A stretch of 64,000 nt of DNA from Ancylobacter sp. SL191 (GCF_026625645.1 NZ_CP113056.1:868001-932000), one strand, 5' to 3'. Counted from the first letter of the stretch, positions 18,897-28,682 are shown. The notes: generated from the letters alone by a model not told the origin. Program-made: numbers and translations.

Positions 18897-20129
18897 ATGA
18901 GCCAGCCCCCCGCGCCGACCGCCCCGCTTGCCGCCCGCGCGCCGCTCCTGGTGGTGCTGTGCGGCTGCATGATCGCCATGCTGACCTTCGGGCCGCGCGC
19001 CTCCTCGGGCATCTTCCTGCTGCCGATGACCAGCGAATATGGCTGGGGGCGCGACACGTTCGGCCTCGCCATCGCCATCCAGAACCTGCTCTGGGGCGTC
19101 GGCACGCCCTTTGCCGGCGCGGTGGCGGACCGGTTCGGCGTGGTGCGCGTGCTGTGGGCGGGCGCGGCGCTCTATGCGCTCGGGCTGATCGCCATGGCCT
19201 ATGCGGCGACGCCCGGCTCGCTGCACCTCTCCGCCGGCATGATGATCGGCTTCGGCCTGTCGGGCTGCTCCTTCAACATCGTGCTCGCCGCCTTCGGCAA
19301 GACGCTGCCGGAGAAGTGGCGCCCCATGGCGTTCGGCGCGGGCACGGCGGCCGGCTCCTTCGGCCAGTTCCTGTTTCCCCCGCTGGCGGCCGGGCTGAAT
19401 GCGAGCATTGGCTGGCATGAGACGCTGATCGTGTTCGGCGTCACCATGCTGCTGGTCATGCCCTTCGCCACGGCGCTGGCGACGCCGAGCGCCGCCCCCC
19501 GCGCCGGCGAGGCGCGCCCGCAATCCATCGGGGCGGCGCTGGGCGAGGCGTTCCGCCACCCGAGCTACATCTTCCTGGTGCTCGGCTTCTTCACCTGCGG
19601 CTTCCAGCTCGCTTTCGTGACCACCCATCTGCCGGCCTATCTCACTGACCGCGGCCTGTCGCTGACCATTGGCGGCTGGACCCTGGCGGTGATCGGCCTC
19701 GCCAATATGGTGGGCTCGCTCTCTTCCGGCTGGCTGTCGAGCCGCATGTCGCGGCGCTATCTGCTGGCGGCGATCTATTTCGCCCGTGGCATCGCCATCG
19801 CCGTCTTCGTGCTGCTGCCGGCGAGCCCCGTCACCTCCATCGGCTTCGGCATCGTCATCGGCCTGCTCTGGCTCTCCACCGTGCCGCCGACCTCGGGGCT
19901 GGTGATGCTGATGTTCGGCACGCGCTACCTCGCCATGCTCTATGGCTTCGCCTTTTTCAGCCATCAGGTCGGCGGCTTCCTCGGCGTGTGGCTTGGCGGC
20001 CTGCTTTATGAGCAGCTCGGCTCCTACAACCTTGTCTGGTGGCTCTCCGTGGCGCTGAGCTTCGCCTCGGCCATCATCAACCTGCCCATCGTCGAGCGTC
20101 CGGTCGCCCGCGAGACGCAACCCGCCTGA
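18897..20129 (+). CDS. MFS transporter
   Basis: This 410-residue major facilitator has 12 predicted helices. The loop 2-3 motif AGAVADRFGVVRVL matches MFS motif A (G-x3-D-R-x-G). The sequence around SSGIFLLPMTSEYGWGRDTF is typical of the OFA/monocarboxylate-like group, so an organic acid is a possible substrate. The ATG at 18897 overlaps the weak motif CCCGATGAGC. Downstream comes a secreted protein on the same strand, with 205 bp between them. Confidence 0.88.
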   Translation: MSQPPAPTAPLAARAPLLVVLCGCMIAMLTFGPRASSGIFLLPMTSEYGWGRDTFGLAIAIQNLLWGVGTPFAGAVADRFGVVRVLWAGAALYALGLIAMAYAATPGSLHLSAGMMIGFGLSGCSFNIVLAAFGKTLPEKWRPMAFGAGTAAGSFGQFLFPPLAAGLNASIGWHETLIVFGVTMLLVMPFATALATPSAAPRAGEARPQSIGAALGEAFRHPSYIFLVLGFFTCGFQLAFVTTHLPAYLTDRGLSLTIGGWTLAVIGLANMVGSLSSGWLSSRMSRRYLLAAIYFARGIAIAVFVLLPASPVTSIGFGIVIGLLWLSTVPPTSGLVMLMFGTRYLAMLYGFAFFSHQVGGFLGVWLGGLLYEQLGSYNLVWWLSVALSFASAIINLPIVERPVARETQPA

Positions 20130-20334
20130 GGCGCGGGCGATCCCGTGCGGCGGCATTTGCCGGACATTAACCGTCTTGCGCCATTCTGCGGTGCGGTGGT
20201 GCCGACAGCGTTGCGCGGTGGCCACAGGCGCCTGCCGCATGGCCCCGATCCGGGCCGCGCAGGGGTGCCGCGCCTTGACAAGACAGGGCTTCCGCGGCGC
20301 ATCGTAAGCCTGTCAATGATCCGTGGAACCCTTC

Positions 20335-20871
20335 ATGCGCGCTTCCTCCGCCCTTCTGGCCGCCGCGTCGCTCCTCACGCCCGCTTTGGCGCCGCTCGCG
20401 CCCGCGCAGGCCGGGGAGACGCTGACGGCGGTCGCGGCCCAGCGCTTCGTGGTGGGGCGCACCTTCTCCTATAGCTGCTTCGAGGGCACGGCCGGTGCCG
20501 GGCGCATCCTGCCCGACGGTTCGGTCGAGGGCACGGTGCAGATCCGCGGCAAGGGCAATGTCCGCTATGTGACGCTGCCGGCCGGCACCGTGCTGGTGAA
20601 GGGCGAGAAGGTCTGCGCCAAGATGAAGGGCCTCGCCTTCCAGCCCTGTTTCGAACTGGAGAAGACCAGCGAGCAGAGCTTCCGCGGCAACCTCGCCGGG
20701 GCGGAGCGCATGTGGTGCGAGTTCAAACGCGGCGGCAGCGGGCGCACGCGCCTCGCCGAGCGCAGCGCGCCGAAGGTGAGCGAGCCCGCCCCGGTCGCCG
20801 ACCGCGCCCCGACCGTCGAGGTCACCGTTGCCAGCGAGCCGCTGCCGGCACTGCCCGACGACCGCCACTGA
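20335..20871 (+). CDS. Secreted hypothetical protein with signal peptide
   Basis: This is a predicted 178-residue exported protein. Residues 1-26 form a signal peptide ending in APAQA before GETLT. The mature part contains four cysteines (SYSCFEG, KVCAK, QPCFE, MWCEF), which could make two disulfides in the periplasm. The C-terminus is Pro/Ala-rich and low in complexity. I do not recognise a family. A GTG start 12 bp upstream is possible but would weaken the signal peptide. A TTGACA hexamer at 20275-20280 could be a -35 element, but no good -10 is seen. Confidence 0.7.
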   Translation: MRASSALLAAASLLTPALAPLAPAQAGETLTAVAAQRFVVGRTFSYSCFEGTAGAGRILPDGSVEGTVQIRGKGNVRYVTLPAGTVLVKGEKVCAKMKGLAFQPCFELEKTSEQSFRGNLAGAERMWCEFKRGGSGRTRLAERSAPKVSEPAPVADRAPTVEVTVASEPLPALPDDRH

Positions 20872-21084
20872 GCGGGTGGGCGCCGGGCTTCGGGCCCGAA
20901 CGCCCCTCTCCCTGTTGCCCCGTGACCCGCGATACGCCGGCAGATCTCATTGCAACCGTGCAATGACGGAACGGTAATTGCGGCTATCGCCTTGCGCGGC
21001 ACCGTCAGCTAGCACTTTGGACACACCGGCCTGACCGGCCTGATCGTCCACCTCACTGCACTGACCAGCCACGGGATTCTGACC

Positions 21085-21510
21085 ATGATCGACACCCGCT
21101 CCGCGCCCTATGGCGTGTTCCTGCTCCGCGTCGCGCTCGGCGCCATGTGGGTCTCCCATGCCCTTCTGAAATATGCGGTTTTCACCATTCCGGGTTTCGC
21201 CGGCTATCTCGGCAGCCTCGGCCTGCCGGCCGGCCTCGCCTGGCCGGTGTTCCTCGCCGAGCTGACCGGCGGTTTGCTCATCATTTCAGGGGTTTACGCC
21301 CGCCACGTCGCCCTGCTGCTGATCCCGGTGATGGCCGGCGCGATGAGCGTGCACATCCCCAATGGCTGGCTGTTCTCCTCCACCGGCGGCGGCTGGGAAT
21401 ATCCCGGCTTCCTGATCGTAACCTCTTTTGCACTCTGGCTTATTGGCGACGGCGCCTTCGCCCTGCGCTCGCGCCCGCTGCTCTTCGTCGGCCGTCCCGC
21501 CACCGCCTGA
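21085..21510 (+). CDS. DoxX-family membrane protein
   Basis: This small four-helix inner-membrane protein has 141 residues. The DoxX/SURF4-like pattern is clear: RVALGAMWVSHALLK in helix 1, GLPAGLAWPVFLAELTGG in the second helix region, and a last helix FALWLIGDGAF. Members associate with quinone or thiol redox and sulfur metabolism, but the exact function here is unknown. A strong bidirectional terminator follows. Confidence 0.85.
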   Translation: MIDTRSAPYGVFLLRVALGAMWVSHALLKYAVFTIPGFAGYLGSLGLPAGLAWPVFLAELTGGLLIISGVYARHVALLLIPVMAGAMSVHIPNGWLFSSTGGGWEYPGFLIVTSFALWLIGDGAFALRSRPLLFVGRPATA

Positions 21511-21522
21511 CGCTCCCAAAAG

Positions 21523-21557
21523 AAAAGGGCGGGCCGCCTTCCGGCGCCCGCCCTTTT
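21523..21557. terminator. Bidirectional hairpin terminator between doxX and the TPR gene
   Basis: AAAAGGGCGGGC (21523-21534) pairs with GCCCGCCCTTTT (21546-21557) in a 12-bp perfect stem with an 11-base loop. T-rich runs on the plus strand and A-rich bases on the other side let it serve both convergent genes. Confidence 0.88.
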
Positions 21558-21575
21558 TTCATTGTGATCAAATGG

Positions 21576-23411
21576 TTAGCCGCCGCCGTCGGGCTTCACC
21601 TCGGTCGGCGCCGGCGCGGCCGCGGGGGCCGGCGTCGCAGCTTCGGCCTTCTGCGTCGGCTCCGCCGGCGCCTCGGTCTTCTGCAATTCCGGCTTCTGAT
21701 CCTTCAGCTTTTCCGCCTCATCGAGCCCGACCGCCAGCTTTCGGTCGATTTGCGCAAGCTCTTCCGCGTCCGGCTTCAGGTCTTTGGCGTGGCTCCACTT
21801 GAAGCGGGCCTCAAGTTTACGGCCTACCTTCCAGTAAGCGTCGCCAAGATGATCGTTGATCACCGTTTCATTCGGCTTCAACTCAACGGCGCGCTCAAGT
21901 TCACGCACCGCATCATCATAACGGCCAAGGCGGTAATAGGCCCAGCCGAGGCTGTCGATGAAGAAGCCGTCATCGGGGCGCAGCTCGACAGCCTTGCGGA
22001 TCATGTCGAGCCCCGGCTCCAGATTGATGCCCTGGTCGACCCAGCTATAGCCCAGATAGTTCAGCACATGCGGCTGGTCGGGCTTCAGCTCCAGCGCCTT
22101 CTTCAGGTCCGCTTCCGACTTGTCCCACTGCTTGGTGCGCTCGTAACAGGTGCCACGGAAGTAGAAGAGCATCCAGTTATTGCCGGTGGGCGCCTGAAGC
22201 TGGGCGATGGCCTGCGAGTAAACCTCGGCGGCCTCGGCATATTTCTCGTTGGAACGCAGCACGTCGCCGAGCGCCATCATGGCGCGCAGATCTTTCGGGT
22301 TGGCCGCGACGACGCCGGTCAGGATCTTGCGGGCCTCGTCGAAATTGCCGGTCTGCTCGAGGTTGAGCCCCAGCTGCACCTCGGCATTGACCTTGAAGGG
22401 CGAGTCCTTGTCGACCTCCCGATAGAGCGCGATCGCCTCGTCATAGCGCTTCAGGCTCTCGAACAGATCGGCCAGCGTGATCTCGATCAGCGGGTGCGAG
22501 GGATCGAGCCAGTGGCCGAGTTGCAGGTAGATGAGGGCGAGATCCTCGCCGCCCTGCCGCCCCAGCGCCGCGCCCAGCCCGTACAGCACCTCGGCCGCGC
22601 CGCCGCTCGCCGTGGTGATGAGCGGGGACAGCGTCTTGCCGGCGTTCAGATCGGCCAGTTCCTGCGCGACCAGCGGGTCGTTCGGCACCAGCTTGTCGAA
22701 CGCCTCATAGGTGTCGATGGCGAGCTTTTTATTGCCCGAGCGCGACGCCCAGCGGCCATAGGCATCGACCACCCGCAACGTCCGCGGATCGAGCTTCAAC
22801 GCCGCCTCGAGCCGGGGGCCAGCCTCGCGCTTGGCGCCGGCTGCATCGAGCAGCAGACCGGCATGGAAGTCCTTGAAGCCGGCATACCATTCCGGCCCCT
22901 TCAGCTCGTCGATCGCGGTGACGCCGGCGCGCGGGTTGCCCGAGCCATATTGCGTCCAGGCCCCGAGCAATGTGGCGTTCAACTCGGCAATGGCGCCCTG
23001 GCCGCCCGCCCGGCGCAGATTGCTGCGGGCGGTGACGAACTGCTTGGACTTGATGGCGCGCACGCCGAGCACCAGCCGCGCCAGGGAGTGGTCGGGATCG
23101 ATACGCACGATGCGCTGAGCGTAATCTACCGCCTCGTCAATATTGCCCTGCGACAACACCGCAAGGAAGGCCCGCTCCAGAATCTCGCCGCTGCGCGGGA
23201 AAGTGCGGGCCAGAGCGCGGTAATAGGCGGCGGCCGCGGGCGTGTCACGCTCGGCGGTGGCAAGGCGGGCGGCGAGATAATTACCGGCGGGTGCGGAGTG
23301 GGCAATGAAGGCGTCCGGGGGCGCCTCCGCCAGAACCGGTGTCGCGCCAAGCGCGGCAAGGGTCGCGAGAAGGGCCGCACCGGGCCGCAGCGACAAACGG
23401 CGGAACGTCAA
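21576..23411 (-). CDS. Tetratricopeptide-repeat protein, exported
   Basis: This 611-residue protein has a signal peptide (residues 1-28, ending in PVLAEA) and about ten TPR units across residues 45-550. Examples are YDEAIALYREVDKD and YDDAVRELERAVELKPNE. The last 50 residues are a low-complexity Ala/Pro/Glu/Lys tail. Similar exported TPR proteins are scaffolds in the periplasm or outer membrane. The partner is unknown. It is convergent with doxX. Confidence 0.85.
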   Translation of the reverse strand: MTFRRLSLRPGAALLATLAALGATPVLAEAPPDAFIAHSAPAGNYLAARLATAERDTPAAAAYYRALARTFPRSGEILERAFLAVLSQGNIDEAVDYAQRIVRIDPDHSLARLVLGVRAIKSKQFVTARSNLRRAGGQGAIAELNATLLGAWTQYGSGNPRAGVTAIDELKGPEWYAGFKDFHAGLLLDAAGAKREAGPRLEAALKLDPRTLRVVDAYGRWASRSGNKKLAIDTYEAFDKLVPNDPLVAQELADLNAGKTLSPLITTASGGAAEVLYGLGAALGRQGGEDLALIYLQLGHWLDPSHPLIEITLADLFESLKRYDEAIALYREVDKDSPFKVNAEVQLGLNLEQTGNFDEARKILTGVVAANPKDLRAMMALGDVLRSNEKYAEAAEVYSQAIAQLQAPTGNNWMLFYFRGTCYERTKQWDKSEADLKKALELKPDQPHVLNYLGYSWVDQGINLEPGLDMIRKAVELRPDDGFFIDSLGWAYYRLGRYDDAVRELERAVELKPNETVINDHLGDAYWKVGRKLEARFKWSHAKDLKPDAEELAQIDRKLAVGLDEAEKLKDQKPELQKTEAPAEPTQKAEAATPAPAAAPAPTEVKPDGGG

Positions 23412-23558
23412 GTTGGAAGCCTCCTGCGGCGCGCAAACAGAGCGGGCGAGGCTGACTCGCCCCGCTCACGAAGTGCCGGCAGATTGGTCCTTTTTGACGT
23501 CCCCTGCAACAATCCAGGACCGTCTCAGCGGGTCAGTTGCCGACTCCGCCCGACGCTT

Positions 23559-23987
23559 TCAGATGCGTCGGCCAAGAATAAGGCCGAGGAGTGCTGCTCC
23601 CGCGGCAACCGCGATCACAGTTGTGGAACCAACGGGACGCGGCGGCACGGCGGCGGGATCCACCGCGCCGATTGGTGGTGGAGCCGGGGCGCGGGCGGCA
23701 AAGCCGGCGACACGGCCATAGCTCGCCGTGCGGCGCGGCGAGCGCAGGCGCACATAGGCGATGAAGAAGAAGATCAGCGCCAGGATCAGACAGATGCCGG
23801 CAATGATGAAGCCGGCGACGATCGGATCATAACGGACCGCCAGCAGGATGTAGCAGGCGGTCAGGAAGGCGATGGCCGCCCCACCCAGCATGAGCGCACC
23901 GAGCGCGAAGAGCAGGCCGGTGATGGCCGCCCGCCGCGCCGTGTGGCGCAGCTCGACGCCGACCATGCCAAGCAGGAAGCGGAGCAT
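23559..23987 (-). CDS. Small membrane protein, phage holin superfamily III-like
   Basis: This 142-residue protein has two adjacent hydrophobic hairpin helices (about residues 20-50 and 58-80) and a third near the C-terminus (about 122-138). The layout matches the holin-like/YqjE family that sits next to DUF883 genes in Proteobacteria. It is not evidence for a prophage. Its ATG overlaps the stop of the DUF883 gene as ATGA, so the two are translationally coupled. Confidence 0.7.
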   Translation of the reverse strand: MLRFLLGMVGVELRHTARRAAITGLLFALGALMLGGAAIAFLTACYILLAVRYDPIVAGFIIAGICLILALIFFFIAYVRLRSPRRTASYGRVAGFAARAPAPPPIGAVDPAAVPPRPVGSTTVIAVAAGAALLGLILGRRI

Positions 23988-24334
23988 CAGCGACCCCGCG
24001 TCAGCAGGCCGAGCAGGAACCCGACGCCCAAGGCGGCAGCGACGGCGCCGAGAGGGTTGCGCTCAATGGCGGAGGTGACATCGCCGCCAAGCTGGCTGGC
24101 GCGATCGCGGGCTTCGTCATAGGCCGCGCGGCCCTCGTCGAGCAGCTCGGCGGCGGTGGCCTCGGCCTTAGCCTTGCCTTCACGGACGCGGCTCGTCACC
24201 GCATCGGCGGCGGCGCCGCTCTGACTGCGGGCGAGCGTGGTGAGAGTGTCGGCCAGCTTCGCCACGTCGGCGCGCAGAACGGCCAGATCGTTGGTGAGCT
24301 TGGAGAAATCTTCCTGCGCGTTCGGTTCGGCCAT
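23987..24334 (-). CDS. DUF883 (YqjD/ElaB-like) membrane-anchored protein
   Basis: This 115-residue protein has a long amphipathic helical region (about residues 10-90) and a C-terminal membrane anchor with the family hallmark RNPLGAVAAALGVGFLLGLL. E. coli relatives tether ribosomes or the stationary-phase inner membrane. That role is known for E. coli only. The ATG follows AAGGAGACCATC, a good site. It forms an operon with the downstream holin-like gene. Confidence 0.85.
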   Translation of the reverse strand: MAEPNAQEDFSKLTNDLAVLRADVAKLADTLTTLARSQSGAAADAVTSRVREGKAKAEATAAELLDEGRAAYDEARDRASQLGGDVTSAIERNPLGAVAAALGVGFLLGLLTRGR

Positions 24335-24413
24335 GATGGTCTCCTTCGCCACGTCCCCGGGGAATGCGCCTGACAACGCCGACACGCCGGTGAGGTTCCA
24401 CCTTACGCGGTAA

Positions 24414-25166
24414 TCAGATGCGCCGGAACTCGTAATAGCCCGGGGTCCGCCCCTCGCGCTTCGCCTTGGCCTCATAGCGCGTGCCGGGCCAGCCGGCCCA
24501 GGGCTGGCGCCAGTCGTCGGCGCGCTCGGCGGTCCAGGCAAAGCGCGGGTCACCCGCAAGGCGCGACAGCGTCCAGGCGGCGTAGTGCTCGATATCGGTC
24601 GCGAAGCGGAAACGCCCGCCGGGGGCAAGCAGACGGGCGAAGCGCGCAATATTGTCGCCCCGCACGAAACGGCGCTTCCAGTGGCGGCGCTTCGGCCAGG
24701 GATCGGGATAGAGCAGATCGATCTGGTCGAGCGAGCCGGCGGGCAGACGGTCGAGCAGGGGAACCACGTCATCGCCATGCAGGCGCAGATTGTCCAGCCC
24801 GGTCTCGGCCACCGCCGCCGTCACCTTGGCGATGCCGTTGAGAAACGCCTCGGCACCGATATAGCCGATGTCGGGATTGGCGCGCGCTCGTGCCAGCAGA
24901 TGCTCGCCGCCGCCGAAGCCGATCTCGAGCCGCACCGCCCGCACCGGTATGCGGAACAGGCTCGCCAGCGGGCGACCGTCCAGATCCGCCGGCCCGATGG
25001 CGAGCGAGGGCAGCTCCTGCGCCAGATGCGCCGCCTGCTGTGCCCGTAGCGGCTTGCCCTTGCGCCGGCCATAAAAGGCCAGCTCGCGCGGCGCGAGGGC
25101 GCCGTCGTCGCTCAGGTCGCCCGGCGGGGCGGGATCATCGGTCGGGGTCATCGGCGCGGGACACAT
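24414..25166 (-). CDS. trmB: TrmB, tRNA (guanine-46-N7)-methyltransferase
   Basis: This SAM-dependent enzyme makes m7G46 in the variable loop of tRNAs, about 250 residues. The SAM-binding motif LEIGFGGGEHLL, the family signature YPDPWPKRRHWKRRF and the C-terminal SRLAGDPRFAW region are all clear. The start is uncertain: ATGs at 25166 and 25151 have no strong ribosome binding site, and an open frame runs into metK. It is just downstream of metK, the gene for its methyl-donor synthase. Confidence 0.93.
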   Translation of the reverse strand: MCPAPMTPTDDPAPPGDLSDDGALAPRELAFYGRRKGKPLRAQQAAHLAQELPSLAIGPADLDGRPLASLFRIPVRAVRLEIGFGGGEHLLARARANPDIGYIGAEAFLNGIAKVTAAVAETGLDNLRLHGDDVVPLLDRLPAGSLDQIDLLYPDPWPKRRHWKRRFVRGDNIARFARLLAPGGRFRFATDIEHYAAWTLSRLAGDPRFAWTAERADDWRQPWAGWPGTRYEAKAKREGRTPGYYEFRRI

Positions 25167-25237
25167 GGCGTTCAAACGAAAGGGGCGGACGTTGCCGCCC
25201 GCCCCCTTATCGTCCCGAGGGGACGCGTGCAACCGGC

Positions 25238-26431
25238 TCAAGCAAGAGCCGACTTCAGCGCCGCGACGAGATCGGTGCGTTCCCAGGAGAAGCCGCCATC
25301 GGCTTCCGGCGCCCGGCCGAAATGACCATAGGCGGCGGTGCGCGCATAGATCGGCTTGTTGAGGCCGAGATGCTCGCGGATGCCGCGGGGGCGCAGATTG
25401 ACCACCTCGCGCAGCACCTTCTCCAGCTTGTCCTCGGCGACGTTGCCGGAGCCGTGAAGGTCGACATAGATGGCCAGCGGATCGGACACGCCGATGGCGT
25501 AGGCGAGCTGGATGGTCGCGCGATCCGCGAGGCCGGCGGCGACCACGTTCTTGGCGAGGTAGCGCGCCGCGTAGGCGGCCGAGCGGTCGACCTTGGTCGG
25601 ATCCTTACCCGAGAAAGCGCCACCGCCATGCGGGGCCGCGCCACCATAGGTGTCGACGATGATCTTGCGGCCGGTGAGGCCGCAATCGCCGTCCGGGCCG
25701 CCGATGACGAACTTGCCGGTGGGGTTCACGTGCCAGACGGTGTCGGCATCGACCCAGCCATCCGGCAGCGCCGTGAGGATGTAGGGCTCGACCAGCGCGC
25801 GCACGTCCTGCGAGGTCATGCTCTCGTCCAGATGCTGGGTCGAGAGCACGATCTGCGTCACGCCGACCGGCTTGCCGTTCTCATAGCGCACGGTGACCTG
25901 GCTCTTGGCATCCGGGCCGAGCTGCTTGGCGGCGCCGGAATGGCGCGCATCGGCCAGCACCTTGAGGATCTTGTGGGCGTAGAAGATGGGGGCCGGCATC
26001 AGCTCGGGGGTCTCGTTGACCGCATAACCGAACATGATGCCCTGGTCGCCCGCGCCCTCATCCTTGTTGCCGGCGATGTCGACACCCTGCGCGATGTCCG
26101 CGGACTGGGCGTGCAGCAGAATCTCGATATTCGCGTTCTCCCAGTGGAAGCCGTCCTGCTCGTAGCCGATCTCCTTGATCGCCTTGCGGGCGAGGCTGTC
26201 GATGAGTTCGGGCGTCACGGAGGAGGGGCCGCGGGTTTCGCCGGCGATGACGACACGGTTGGTGGTGGCGAGCGTTTCAGCGGCCACGCGCACCTGCGTC
26301 GGATCGAAGCCATTATCGACGGCAGCGCGGAAATAGGCGTCCACGATCTCGTCCGAGATGCGGTCGCACACCTTGTCGGGATGCCCTTCGGAGACCGATT
26401 CACTCGTGAAAAGATAGGCTTGGCGGGACAC
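25238..26431 (-). CDS. metK: MetK, S-adenosylmethionine synthetase
   Basis: This 397-residue cytosolic enzyme makes SAM from methionine and ATP. The N-terminal [12 protein letters not shown] motif, the glycine-rich [12 protein letters not shown] loop and the C-terminal [16 protein letters not shown] signature are intact. The start is a GTG at 26431, well spaced from GAGGAGCGACGC. The order lnt-HTH-metK-trmB is conserved in many Rhizobiales. I see no convincing SAM-II riboswitch in the 125-bp upstream gap. Confidence 0.96.
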   Translation of the reverse strand: MSRQAYLFTSESVSEGHPDKVCDRISDEIVDAYFRAAVDNGFDPTQVRVAAETLATTNRVVIAGETRGPSSVTPELIDSLARKAIKEIGYEQDGFHWENANIEILLHAQSADIAQGVDIAGNKDEGAGDQGIMFGYAVNETPELMPAPIFYAHKILKVLADARHSGAAKQLGPDAKSQVTVRYENGKPVGVTQIVLSTQHLDESMTSQDVRALVEPYILTALPDGWVDADTVWHVNPTGKFVIGGPDGDCGLTGRKIIVDTYGGAAPHGGGAFSGKDPTKVDRSAAYAARYLAKNVVAAGLADRATIQLAYAIGVSDPLAIYVDLHGSGNVAEDKLEKVLREVVNLRPRGIREHLGLNKPIYARTAAYGHFGRAPEADGGFSWERTDLVAALKSALA

Positions 26432-26475
26432 GCGTCGCTCCTCAATCAGACCGGCGCGCTCGCATCCGGCCCCAA

Positions 26476-26505
26476 CTTATTCGCAAGAGGCCACGCGGCG
26501 GTCAA
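26476..26505 (-). promoter_or_regulatory. Candidate promoter for metK
   Basis: On the minus strand TTGACC (26505-26500) and AATAAG (26481-26476) are 18 bases apart, about 45 bp before the metK GTG. The -35 match is good and the -10 match is moderate. Confidence 0.3.
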
Positions 26506-26556
26506 GATTTAAGGTCGAAAATCGTTCGGAAGAACGAACGCGATGCAAGCCTCACC

Positions 26557-26964
26557 TCAGGTTGCGCTCTCGCCGGCCAGAGCCTCGACGAGATCGACAA
26601 TGCGGCGACGCACCTTAGCGTCAGTGATTTTGAGGAAGGCGCGGGTCAGCGAAATGCCTTCGGCGGTCGCGAGGAAGTCGGAAACATAGGCCGGGGAGGC
26701 GTCGTCGGCGAAGCCCTGCGCGGCCGGCTGGGCGCTCGGCGCGCCATCGAAGAAAAACGAGATCGGTACGCCCAGAACCGAGGAAATATGCTGAAGCCGG
26801 CTGGCTCCTATGCGGTTTGTGCCCTTCTCGTATTTCTGAATCTGCTGGAAGGTGATACCGAGATTCTCGCCCAATTTCTCCTGGCTCATGCCGACCATCA
26901 TGCGGCGCATCCGAACACGGCTGCCCACATGCTTATCGATAGGGTTCGGAGATTTCTTGGTCAT
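26557..26964 (-). CDS. XRE-family HTH transcriptional regulator
   Basis: This 135-residue regulator has a Cro/CI-type HTH at about residues 12-66 (MSQEKLGENLGITFQQIQKYEKG) and a C-terminal helical region. The ATG at 26964 gives the conserved start MTKKSPNPIDKHVG and follows GAGGACGCTC. Genes of this type lie between lnt and metK in many Rhizobiales. Relatives are linked to cell-cycle or stress control, but no target can be named here. Confidence 0.88.
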   Translation of the reverse strand: MTKKSPNPIDKHVGSRVRMRRMMVGMSQEKLGENLGITFQQIQKYEKGTNRIGASRLQHISSVLGVPISFFFDGAPSAQPAAQGFADDASPAYVSDFLATAEGISLTRAFLKITDAKVRRRIVDLVEALAGESAT

Positions 26965-27071
26965 GAGCGTCCTCGACGACAAGCAAAAAGCACCTCTCCC
27001 GGGGGCGGAACCGGGGGAAGCGAACCTTGGCAAGGCCAGTCTAGGCAAAGCTCGCCACACCGTCGATCAAT

Positions 27072-28682
27072 CTAAGCGTGTATAGTGCGCCGCCGCATAC
27101 CAAGTGCTAGCAGAGCAGCACATATCAGGACACCGAGCGGTATCAAATTGCCGTGTCGGGCATAAATCGTCGCAGGAATTGGGGTCGGTAGCGTGCCATC
27201 AAGCACGCCGCGCACACCCAGAGGTAGTAGTCCGGTCGTCCGGCCCAGCGGGTCGACGATAGCGGAAATGCCGTTATTGGTGGCACGCACAAGCGGCAGG
27301 CCCTGCTCGACCGCCCGCAGGCGGGCCTGTTCGAAGTGCTGATAGGGCCCCGGCGTGAGGCCGAACCAGGCATCATTCGACACGTTGAGCAGGAAGCCGG
27401 GGCGAACGGGTGGCGTGCCCTCCGCCGCGGGAGGCAGCAGGTCGTCCGGGAAAATCGCCTCGTAGCAGATCAGCGGCACGGCGGGCGGCAGGCCGGGAAT
27501 TGTGAAGAGGTGGCGGGCCTCGCCGGCGGTGAAGCCGCCGCGCAGGCGCGTCAACTGCTCCAGGCCGAAGCTCTCCAGCGTTTCCTGAAACGGCAGATAT
27601 TCGCCGAACGGAACGAGGTGGACCTTGTCGGCGTCGCCGGCGAAGCCCCCGTCGCTATCAATGATCCGCAGGCTGTTGAAGGCTTCGGGCCGTCCGCTTG
27701 GCAGCATCGCGCCGAGCCGCACCGCGCCGGTGATCAGCACCGCGCCGGGCGGCAGCAGCGCGGCGATGCGTTCGCGCGCCTCGCTGTCGCGCTCCAGGAA
27801 AAAGGGGAAGGCCGATTCCGGCCAGAACAGATGCGTAACGCCCGCTAGCCCGCCCTGGCTCTCGCTGGTCGCGATGTAACGATCCATCACGCTGCGCCGC
27901 GCGTCGTAGCGGAACTTCTGATCCTGCGGCAGGTCCGGCTGCATGATGCGCAGCCGCGCGCCCGGCACGGTGCCGATTTCCGTCGTGGCCAGACGCCATT
28001 GCCCGGCGCCCCAGAGAACGGCGAGGAGCAGCACGGCGAGGCCAAGCGGCGCACGGCGCGCGACGTTCGAGCCGTCCCGGTCGAACAGCAGCGCGGGGGT
28101 GGCGAGGGTCGCCAGTGTCAGGAAGCACAGGCCGGGCAGGCCGATGACGGCACTCGCCTGCGCGAAGCGCAGATCATCGGCCAGTGCGTAGCCGAAATTG
28201 TTCCACGGAAAGCCCGTCAGCACATGGCCACGCAGCCATTCGGTCAGGGTCAAGGCGATCGCCAACACCAGCACGCGCTCGGCACCCCGGCTCCAGACGA
28301 GACTGGCGAGGCCGCAGCCGAGGCCGGTAAACAGAGCGAGATAGGCCGGCAGCCCGACCACGGCAAAGGGCATCAGCCAGACGAACATGTCCGCCTGGAC
28401 CAGAAAGGCCATGCCGATCCACCACAGGCCGGCGATGAAGTAGCCGAGCCCGAACAACCAACCGGCGATGAAGCCGGCGCGGAAGCGGCGCCCGCGCCGC
28501 TCCAGCCGGGCGGCGTCATCGACCAGCCAGACAAGGACCGGCAGCGTCGCCGCCAGTATTGGCCACAGGCCGAAAGGCGGCATGGCCAGCGCCGAAAAGG
28601 CGCCGGCGAACAACGCGGCAAGCGCGCGGAGGCGAGCGGGCGCGGCCCGCAGCCGCTCCGGCATCAGCATGGCGGGAGACAC
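27072..28682 (-). CDS. lnt: Lnt, apolipoprotein N-acyltransferase
   Basis: This inner-membrane enzyme adds the third acyl chain to lipoproteins, about 536 residues. Six to seven N-terminal helices precede a nitrilase domain with the catalytic Glu (FWPESAFPF), Lys (KVHLVPFGEY) and Cys (LICYEAIFPD). One C-terminal helix ends the protein. The GTG at 28682 directly follows the corC stop codon. An ATG 12 bp downstream is the alternative start. Confidence 0.94.
   Translation of the reverse strand: MSPAMLMPERLRAAPARLRALAALFAGAFSALAMPPFGLWPILAATLPVLVWLVDDAARLERRGRRFRAGFIAGWLFGLGYFIAGLWWIGMAFLVQADMFVWLMPFAVVGLPAYLALFTGLGCGLASLVWSRGAERVLVLAIALTLTEWLRGHVLTGFPWNNFGYALADDLRFAQASAVIGLPGLCFLTLATLATPALLFDRDGSNVARRAPLGLAVLLLAVLWGAGQWRLATTEIGTVPGARLRIMQPDLPQDQKFRYDARRSVMDRYIATSESQGGLAGVTHLFWPESAFPFFLERDSEARERIAALLPPGAVLITGAVRLGAMLPSGRPEAFNSLRIIDSDGGFAGDADKVHLVPFGEYLPFQETLESFGLEQLTRLRGGFTAGEARHLFTIPGLPPAVPLICYEAIFPDDLLPPAAEGTPPVRPGFLLNVSNDAWFGLTPGPYQHFEQARLRAVEQGLPLVRATNNGISAIVDPLGRTTGLLPLGVRGVLDGTLPTPIPATIYARHGNLIPLGVLICAALLALGMRRRTIHA

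Noticed and set aside
20275..20310. Promoter with TTGACA before the secreted protein
   Set aside because: The -35 is perfect but no credible -10 is found at 16-18 bases, so it is not listed as a feature.
23559..23987. Holin-like protein as a sign of a prophage
   Set aside because: No phage structural, lysis or integrase genes are near; the DUF883 neighbour points to a housekeeping envelope role.
26432..26556. SAM riboswitch upstream of metK
   Set aside because: The 125-bp gap shows no convincing SAM-II pseudoknot pattern by eye; only a promoter-like pair is visible.
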